From Bartonella sp. JB63 (GTDB lineage: Bacteria > Pseudomonadota > Alphaproteobacteria > Rhizobiales > Rhizobiaceae): a stretch of 64,000 bases of DNA. This document shows, piece by piece, positions 58,518-64,000 of the stretch. The notes under the pieces are model-generated. The model was not told where the DNA came from. It searched no databases and worked only from the letters and a program-made list of their open reading frames with translations. Location: the NCBI RefSeq assembly GCF_002022665.1, contig NZ_CP019788.1:310001-374000 (forward strand). Direction: 5' to 3'. The position numbers were made by a program, and so were the translations under genes. Within the stretch, counting starts at the first letter, position 1. Each line of letters opens with the position of its first letter.

Positions 58518-60182
58518 ATGCTTGATAAATTTTTGGCTTTTCTTTCTTCTTCTGGGAATGCTCTCCATAAACTAGGGGCGAAGCGCCTTATTGCGCTTGG
58601 TATGATTGGATTAACCTTATTTGGAACAATTTTATTTTCCAGCTTTTATTTGACGCGTCCTGTTTATGAAACACTTTATGTTGGCCTTTCACGTGATGAT
58701 GTAAATCGAATGGGAATGGCTTTGGGTGAGGCGGGGATTGCTTTTGATGTTTCTGCTGATGGCAGTACTGTTCAGGTTCCAGTGGGACAAGCAGAACAAG
58801 CGCGAATGTTTCTTGCAGAAAAAGGGCTGCCGACATCAAACAATGCAGGATATGAATTGTTTGATAATATGGGATCCTTAGGGCTCACATCTTTTATGCA
58901 AGAAATTACGCGCCAACGTGCTTTAGAGGGTGAAATTGCAAGGACGATTCAAGTTGTACAAGGTGTAAAGGCAGCACGTGTCCATATTGTTTTACCAGAC
59001 AAAGGATCATTCCGTAAGGCTAATCAGAAGCCTACTGCCTCTGTTGTGATTCGTACTAATGGTGGTTTTGCAGTCGAATCTGCTCAGTCTATCCGTCAAT
59101 TAGTGGCAGCAGCAGTTCCTTCACTTGAAGCAAGTTCAGTGACGGTGATGGACACACGTGGACAATTGCTTGCTTCTGGGATGGATGCAATGAATGGAAC
59201 TTCAATGATGATGGCATCTCTTGAGCAGCAGGTTGCTTCGCAAATTGATGCGAATATTCGTAAGCAATTGGTTCCTTATCTTGGTTTTAATCACTTTCAA
59301 ACCAGTGTGCAAGTTGTTTTAGATACAGATCGTCGTCAAACGAATGAGACTGTTTTTGATCCAGAATCACAAGTTGTGCGTTCTGTGCGCTCTGTGCGTG
59401 ATCAAGCTGATAGTCAAAATAATCGCAATAGTGATTCTGTAAGTGTAGAACAAAATATTCCGCAAGAAGAAATTGCCAATAGTGGTGGAGAAAGATCAAC
59501 GGATAAAAAAGATCGCCGTGAAGAGACCACTAATTATGAAATTAACTCTAAGACTATCTCTACAGTTAGTGATGGTTATAGTGTGAAGAAATTAGCTGTT
59601 GCTATCGTGGTAGATCGTGCGCGTTTAACCCTTCCAGATATTACAAAGCCAACTTCTGAAAATGCTCTTAATGATGAAATAAACCGCATCCAGCAGATGG
59701 TTGCGACGGCAGCAGGGCTTGATCCAAAACGTGGGGATATCATTAATGTTACAGCTGTTGATTTTGTCGGTCATACTGAGTCTGATATGACACCTGTTCA
59801 AATGCCTCTTTGGAAATTATTATCACGTTATACATCTGGTTTGATCAATGGGGTTGCTTTAGTGATCGCTATTCTCTTGATTTTATTTTTAGGTGTACGT
59901 CCCTTGATGCGTGAAATGCGGGAAGGAAAAAGGGTACTTGAAAACAGTGGAAATGCTGTGTCTGATTTTGAAGATATACCTGCTTTGGAACACCAATATC
60001 AAACTAATGCAGAATTTGGTGGAATTACAGGGACAAGTAATGATACAATTAATGATCTACGTAATCGTATGCGCGTCCCGCCACAAAATCGTCTTGAGCA
60101 AATGATTGTAATGGATGAAGAACGTTTTGCTGGAGTTTTACGTGAATGGGTCAATGACACTGGTACAGCTGTGGCCGCTTAG
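58518..60182 (+). CDS. fliF: Flagellar MS-ring protein FliF
   Basis: Inner-membrane MS ring. Two membrane helices: one near residues 20-45 (ALGMIGLTLFGTILFSSFYL) and one near 440 (LINGVALVIAILLILFLGVR). The periplasmic ring-building domains include EAGIAFDVSADGSTVQVPVG, RALEGEIARTIQVVQGVKAA and RVHIVLPDKGSFRK. I chose the ATG at 58518 (MLDKFLAFLSSSG), 554 residues, because an upstream start at 58428 would place the terminator-like hairpin inside the gene. It begins the fliF-fliH-motB-motC operon. Confidence 0.93.
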   Translation: MLDKFLAFLSSSGNALHKLGAKRLIALGMIGLTLFGTILFSSFYLTRPVYETLYVGLSRDDVNRMGMALGEAGIAFDVSADGSTVQVPVGQAEQARMFLAEKGLPTSNNAGYELFDNMGSLGLTSFMQEITRQRALEGEIARTIQVVQGVKAARVHIVLPDKGSFRKANQKPTASVVIRTNGGFAVESAQSIRQLVAAAVPSLEASSVTVMDTRGQLLASGMDAMNGTSMMMASLEQQVASQIDANIRKQLVPYLGFNHFQTSVQVVLDTDRRQTNETVFDPESQVVRSVRSVRDQADSQNNRNSDSVSVEQNIPQEEIANSGGERSTDKKDRREETTNYEINSKTISTVSDGYSVKKLAVAIVVDRARLTLPDITKPTSENALNDEINRIQQMVATAAGLDPKRGDIINVTAVDFVGHTESDMTPVQMPLWKLLSRYTSGLINGVALVIAILLILFLGVRPLMREMREGKRVLENSGNAVSDFEDIPALEHQYQTNAEFGGITGTSNDTINDLRNRMRVPPQNRLEQMIVMDEERFAGVLREWVNDTGTAVAA

Positions 60183-60203
60183 ATTTGTAAGGTGAAATGC
60201 TAA

Positions 60204-60965
60204 ATGGACGAGATGAATAGAATGGAACAAACAGGTGAAAAATTTGAAAAACAGATAAGTTTGCCATTATCTTCTTTTTTGAGTGATTTTTCACCTCGCT
60301 ATATTTCTTCTGAAGATATAGAGGTTTTGCCTTCTGATAATGAAAGTGAACTTATGTGTAATGACGAGAAGGAGGGAGACTTTTCATCATCCAGTATTGA
60401 GTTTCCGAAAGAATATATGGAAGAAATATTACCTTTCAATCTTTCTTCTGAAGGTGTTGTTGATATTGAATCAGCTCGAAAGGCAGCCTTTGACCAAGCT
60501 ATGCAAGAGGCAACAGAAAAATTGCAAAAACAATTTGAAGTTGAAAAGCAACATTTGGAAGAAGAGCATGCAAAGGCTATTGAATCTGCTAAACGAAGTG
60601 TGGTTGAATCACTAGGAGCCAATATAAAGAGTCAATTAACAAAGGGGCTAGCTGATTTACGTCAGGAAATTTCTCAAGAAATTGCACAGGTTCTTTCCAT
60701 ATTTATTGGTGAGAAAATTACAGAAGAAGCGCTTCAGCAATTTGCTACAAAGATTTCAGATCAGGCTTTTGGTGCAGGGCAGCCTTTAGTTCTTGAAGGG
60801 AATGAAGAATTGTTGGAGCAGCTGAAAAAACAGCGTGATTTTGATTCATCTCAGTTTGAATTTCAACCGACCAAGAGTTCAGAGATACGTTTACATCGTG
60901 GTGAAATGGTTATTGCTACACAGCTCACTCCATTTCTGACGACATTGAAGGAGTTGGTACAGTGA
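60204..60965 (+). CDS. FliH-like flagellar assembly protein
   Basis: 253 residues: an acidic, variable N-terminus, a central coiled coil (ARKAAFDQAMQEATEKLQKQ, VEKQHLEEEHAKAIESAKRS) and a globular end (LRQEISQEIAQVLSIFIGEK). The pattern and position after fliF match FliH, the ATPase regulator, though identity is weak. The stop overlaps the motB GTG start (GTGA). Confidence 0.8.
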   Translation: MDEMNRMEQTGEKFEKQISLPLSSFLSDFSPRYISSEDIEVLPSDNESELMCNDEKEGDFSSSSIEFPKEYMEEILPFNLSSEGVVDIESARKAAFDQAMQEATEKLQKQFEVEKQHLEEEHAKAIESAKRSVVESLGANIKSQLTKGLADLRQEISQEIAQVLSIFIGEKITEEALQQFATKISDQAFGAGQPLVLEGNEELLEQLKKQRDFDSSQFEFQPTKSSEIRLHRGEMVIATQLTPFLTTLKELVQ

Positions 60966-62071
60966 AATCTGATGATCAACAATCTTCTTCTGAAATTATT
61001 ATTGTTCGTCGTGGAGGACATGGCGATCATGATGATCATCATGGTGGTGTTTGGAAGATTGCTTATGCTGATTTTATGACAGCAATGATGGCGCTTTTTC
61101 TCGTTTTATGGCTTGTTAACGTTCAAGACGATGAGACAAAAGAAGCGATTGCAAATTATTTTAATCCAATCAAACTCGTAGATCCCCAAACAAGTAATCG
61201 TGGTATTCAGCACAATGATATTGAGCAAGATAAAAAAAGCTCTCTTGATCAAGAACGTAGAGATAATGCTGAATCAGAAAAGTCAAATGCTACGGAGGAA
61301 GCAGAGTTAATGCATGATCCTTATTCTGGATTGGAAAAGATTGTTCAGTCAGAACACAACGCACAAAATCTTACTGAGCAGCAGTTTGAAAAGGGCAAAC
61401 TTGTAGGACAGGGAACTGGTGATTCTCAGGAAAATTTACAACTAGGAATAGAGTATCATGATCCTTTTTCGCCATATTATTGGAGAAAAAATGTTGTTTC
61501 TTCTCAAAAAGCAAAAACTCAAAAGCAAAAAACAATGGCACAAGAATCCGCACAGGAAAGTAATTCTTCTGAAAGCTCGCGTATTCTTGCAAAAGAATTA
61601 ACAGATTTAATAAAGGAGACGAACAATAACATATTGGCTCATGTGAAGCCAATTAGAGAAGGCGTTATGATTGAATTAATGGATCAGCCTAAGTATGAAA
61701 TGTTTAAAGTTGGCTTATCTGTTCCAACAGCACAGACAATTGATTTAATTAGTAGCATGGCAGGAATTATTGCAAAGCATCAGGGATATGTCGTGATTAG
61801 TGGACATACTGACGCGCGGCCTTATCGCAGTAACGTTTATGATAATTGGCAACTTTCAACAGCACGTGCGCAGATGGCTTATTATATGTTGGTACGTGGT
61901 GGTTTGGATGAAAAACGAATTTTGCGTGTTGAAGGTTATGCAGATCGGGATTTGAAGAATAAAAAGGATCCATATGCAGTTGAAAATCGTCGTATATCTA
62001 TTTTTATACGAGATCCAAAGAGTGAAGAAACACAAGAAAAATCACTTCTTGAAAAGGAAAAGACACTATGA
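60962..62071 (+). CDS. motB: Flagellar motor stator protein MotB
   Basis: Stator subunit anchored to peptidoglycan. The N-terminal helix has the conserved proton-carrying Asp in YADFMTAMMALFLVLWLVNV. A long Glu/Ser-rich linker leads to a C-terminal OmpA-like domain (VVISGHTDARPYRSN, LDEKRILRVEGYADR). The N-terminus has a His/Asp-rich run (GGHGDHDDHHGG). GTG start at 60962 overlaps the fliH-like stop; 369 residues. The stop overlaps motC (ATGA). Confidence 0.95.
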   Translation: MKSDDQQSSSEIIIVRRGGHGDHDDHHGGVWKIAYADFMTAMMALFLVLWLVNVQDDETKEAIANYFNPIKLVDPQTSNRGIQHNDIEQDKKSSLDQERRDNAESEKSNATEEAELMHDPYSGLEKIVQSEHNAQNLTEQQFEKGKLVGQGTGDSQENLQLGIEYHDPFSPYYWRKNVVSSQKAKTQKQKTMAQESAQESNSSESSRILAKELTDLIKETNNNILAHVKPIREGVMIELMDQPKYEMFKVGLSVPTAQTIDLISSMAGIIAKHQGYVVISGHTDARPYRSNVYDNWQLSTARAQMAYYMLVRGGLDEKRILRVEGYADRDLKNKKDPYAVENRRISIFIRDPKSEETQEKSLLEKEKTL

Positions 62072-63414
62072 TTATGAAAAAGATATATTATGTCTGTTTT
62101 CTGTCTTTTTTGGTCTTTATTCAAGGAGTTCTTGTGCAAGAAGGGGAGGCTTCTTTACAAAAGACAGAAACAGAGTCTCAGGAAGTTTTGGTTGCAGAGG
62201 TAGATCATGAGATTAAAGAATCTTCTATGTTATCAGAAGCTGTTATCTCTGAGCCAATGCAGTTTGTGCGTTCTTTGCAAAATTTGCAAGATAAAATTAT
62301 ATCAGGACAAGAAGACGCATTGCAAAAGCAACTGCAGCTTTTGGGAGAAATTGGCAATAAATTTTTAACTTTTGATTCTGACATTTGGAAAGATGAAAAT
62401 AATCTTTATGCTTTATTGATCTATCTTTTTAATGGTGGAAATCCGCGAGTGGTGCAAATCATTTTAGAGAATTATGGGAAGGGAGTGATACCGCATAATG
62501 TAATGGATAGTGCTTTAGCTTATGCATCTCATAAAAGAGCAGCTTTTTTAAAAGCATATACACAATTGACTGAAGAAAATGTTCGGTCTATCCCTCCTGC
62601 TTTGTTCGCATCTATCGTGCTTTCTACAGTTGTTAATATCATAGAAAAAGATCCCATTTTGGCTCTGAAACAGCTTGATCAAATAAGACTTTTTGCTCCA
62701 GGCACTTTATTTGAAGAGGGAGCTATTCGTCGAGAACTAAAAGTTGCATCAATACTTGGTGAGACTGATCTTTTGGCCTTATTAATTCGTCATTATACGC
62801 ATCGTTTTTGGAAATCACCTTATGCTCATGATTTTTGGCATGAATTTACTCCAGCTATATTACGGGTTGATAAAAAGTTAAGTGTTGAGCAATTGGAAAC
62901 ATTAGTTTCTTATGCACCTACAAAAGTGCAGTTTATGACATATATGGAAGTGAGTCGTGCAGCATTAATTGATGCGCGTATGGAAAAGGCACGATTGAGT
63001 GCTCAAAAAGCTCTGATATTAGCACATGAGATCGGTGCAGATGATACATCTGCGCGTCTATATTACGCTATGAGTTTGGTTGGTTCGATCACTGCACAAG
63101 AATCTATACAAATATTACAAAATATCATCTACAAAGATTTATCAGAAAAAGATCGCTTTTTATTTACTGCTGCACAAGCTGTTGCGCAAAGAGTTATTTC
63201 TTCTCCATTAGGTGATCAGAAAGAAAAAAAAGCACAGGCTGCATTACAATTGCAAAGTCAGGAAGAGTTGAAGTTAACCTTAGAAAAAGATGCTAAACAA
63301 CAAAATATAACATCTCCTATAGAAGCAGAGATGAATCAGTTTATTCAGAACACAAAAGAAAAGATAAACGAAATCGACCAATTATTAGGATATAAAAATG
63401 ACAATAAGGACTGA
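62068..63414 (+). CDS. motC: Periplasmic motility protein MotC
   Basis: In rhizobia MotC is a periplasmic protein interacting with MotB and needed for rotation. The 448 residues start with a signal peptide (IYYVCFLSFLVFIQGVLVQ) and then a conserved helical body: ESMQFVRSLQNLQDKIISGQ-type opening (PMQFVRSLQNLQDKIISGQ), LLGEIGNKFLTFD, NALYALLIYLFNGGNPRVVQ-like NNLYALLIYLFNGGNPRVVQ. It overlaps the next gene by 17 bases. Confidence 0.92.
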   Translation: MIMKKIYYVCFLSFLVFIQGVLVQEGEASLQKTETESQEVLVAEVDHEIKESSMLSEAVISEPMQFVRSLQNLQDKIISGQEDALQKQLQLLGEIGNKFLTFDSDIWKDENNLYALLIYLFNGGNPRVVQIILENYGKGVIPHNVMDSALAYASHKRAAFLKAYTQLTEENVRSIPPALFASIVLSTVVNIIEKDPILALKQLDQIRLFAPGTLFEEGAIRRELKVASILGETDLLALLIRHYTHRFWKSPYAHDFWHEFTPAILRVDKKLSVEQLETLVSYAPTKVQFMTYMEVSRAALIDARMEKARLSAQKALILAHEIGADDTSARLYYAMSLVGSITAQESIQILQNIIYKDLSEKDRFLFTAAQAVAQRVISSPLGDQKEKKAQAALQLQSQEELKLTLEKDAKQQNITSPIEAEMNQFIQNTKEKINEIDQLLGYKNDNKD

Positions 63415-64000
63415 TGGATTATGTGGTTTCCTTTCTATGCAAAAAACTACAATAAATAAAACTTCAGTTCAGCTGGAAGATTGCACGGATAATCAATTAT
63501 CTAAAGCTTTTGATACACTGCTTAAACAAAATAAATTTGTGCAAGATAAAAATCTTCATGAAGATTCTTCACTTATGTATATGGTAAAGGAAGTTTTAGA
63601 AGAGTCTGCAGAACAGACAATTTTATATGAGAGTATGGAGCATTTAAATGAAGTTATAGACCAGGATTCTTTAGATAAAATCATGGAGTTGGAAACATCA
63701 GAAGAAATAGTAGAAAAAATATAATTAAAGCTTTTGAAGAAAAACTACAAAAACCAAAACATAGTTATATTGGCAATAAAAAAAATATTTCTTTTCAAAA
63801 TTTTTTACATCCATTTTGTTCAGTGCAACAGTTTGTAAAGCAAGAAAAAATTGGAGAAAAAGTTGGTGAGCGTGTGAAAAATGAAAGCATCACAGCTCCT
63901 ATAAAAAGTGATATACAAAATCAGTGGATTGTAGATATTCAAAAAGCATGTGCTGTTGAAAAAAAGGTTCAAGTTAAAGCAGTAGACAAACATTCTCTCA
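63398..64000 (+). pseudogene. motD/fliK-like gene, apparent frameshift, cut by window edge
   Basis: Expected from operon order to be rhizobial motD (fliK-like hook-length control). A frame opens at ATG 63398 (or 63437) with TAGGA upstream and runs 108 residues to a TAA at 63722-63724. Immediately after it an open frame shifted by one base continues to the window end without its own start codon (AFEEKLQKPKHSYIG; LHPFCSVQQFVKQEKIGEKV). Adding one A to the run of six near 63714-63719 would join them. The rest of the gene is outside the window, so its integrity cannot be judged. Confidence 0.6.

Overview
The window reads as chromosome of a flagellated Bartonella (Rhizobiales, Alphaproteobacteria). 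The basis is a low-GC, AT-rich composition with long non-coding gaps, a rhizobial-type housekeeping gene order, an IalB-family invasion-associated protein, rhizobial-type flagellar and motor genes (motA, motB, motC, motE, a motD/fliK-like gene, DUF1217-type protein), and four large autotransporters with Bartonella-style C-terminal barrels. Flagella restrict the candidates to flagellated lineages; I cannot fix the species without a search.

Layout. 1-22.4 kb is a housekeeping section: purD (cut by the window edge), ubiA, pdxH, a CbpA/DnaJ-like gene, fabI, a decayed aroC, ribB fused to a degenerate ribA domain, xseB, dxs, tlyA, a decayed RlmD/RumA-like methyltransferase, tldD, an ialB-family gene, ctaB, a NifU-like gene, a universal stress protein, trpS, murJ (broken by one missing G in a G tract), a HAD hydrolase and ribF. 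About 22.2-23.0 kb holds two tiny reading frames, one a 31-residue membrane peptide with its own promoter-like sequence.

23.3-45.2 kb is a flagellar island. Forward: flhA-fliR-orf-flgJ-like-flgN-like-orf. Reverse: motA-fliM-orf-fliN-fliG-flhB-orf. Forward: DUF1217 gene-flgF-fliI-(gap)-flgB-flgC-fliE-flgG-flgA-flgI-motE-flgH-fliL-fliP. It resumes at 58.5-64 kb with fliF-fliH-like-motB-motC and a motD/fliK-like gene that appears frameshifted. Together these encode the export gate, ATPase, C ring, MS ring, rod, P and L rings and the stator. Filament, hook and cap genes are not in this window.

45.9-58.1 kb, inserted between fliP and fliF, is an autotransporter cluster and the most striking part of the window. 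Genes 1 and 2 converge, and their last 1.06 kb (barrel plus terminator) form a near-perfect inverted repeat around a 557-base spacer. Genes 3 and 4 are in tandem and share about 1.72 kb that is apparently identical. The N-terminal passengers differ and, in genes 3 and 4, are built from 45-residue (135-base) repeats. This looks like a set of surface proteins in which barrels are homogenised while exposed passengers diversify, with architecture suited to inversion, deletion and chimera formation.

Genome decay is visible throughout: aroC and the methyltransferase are pseudogenes, murJ and the motD-like gene carry single-base homopolymer shifts that may be real or sequencing errors, and several gaps sit where related genomes are expected to carry genes.
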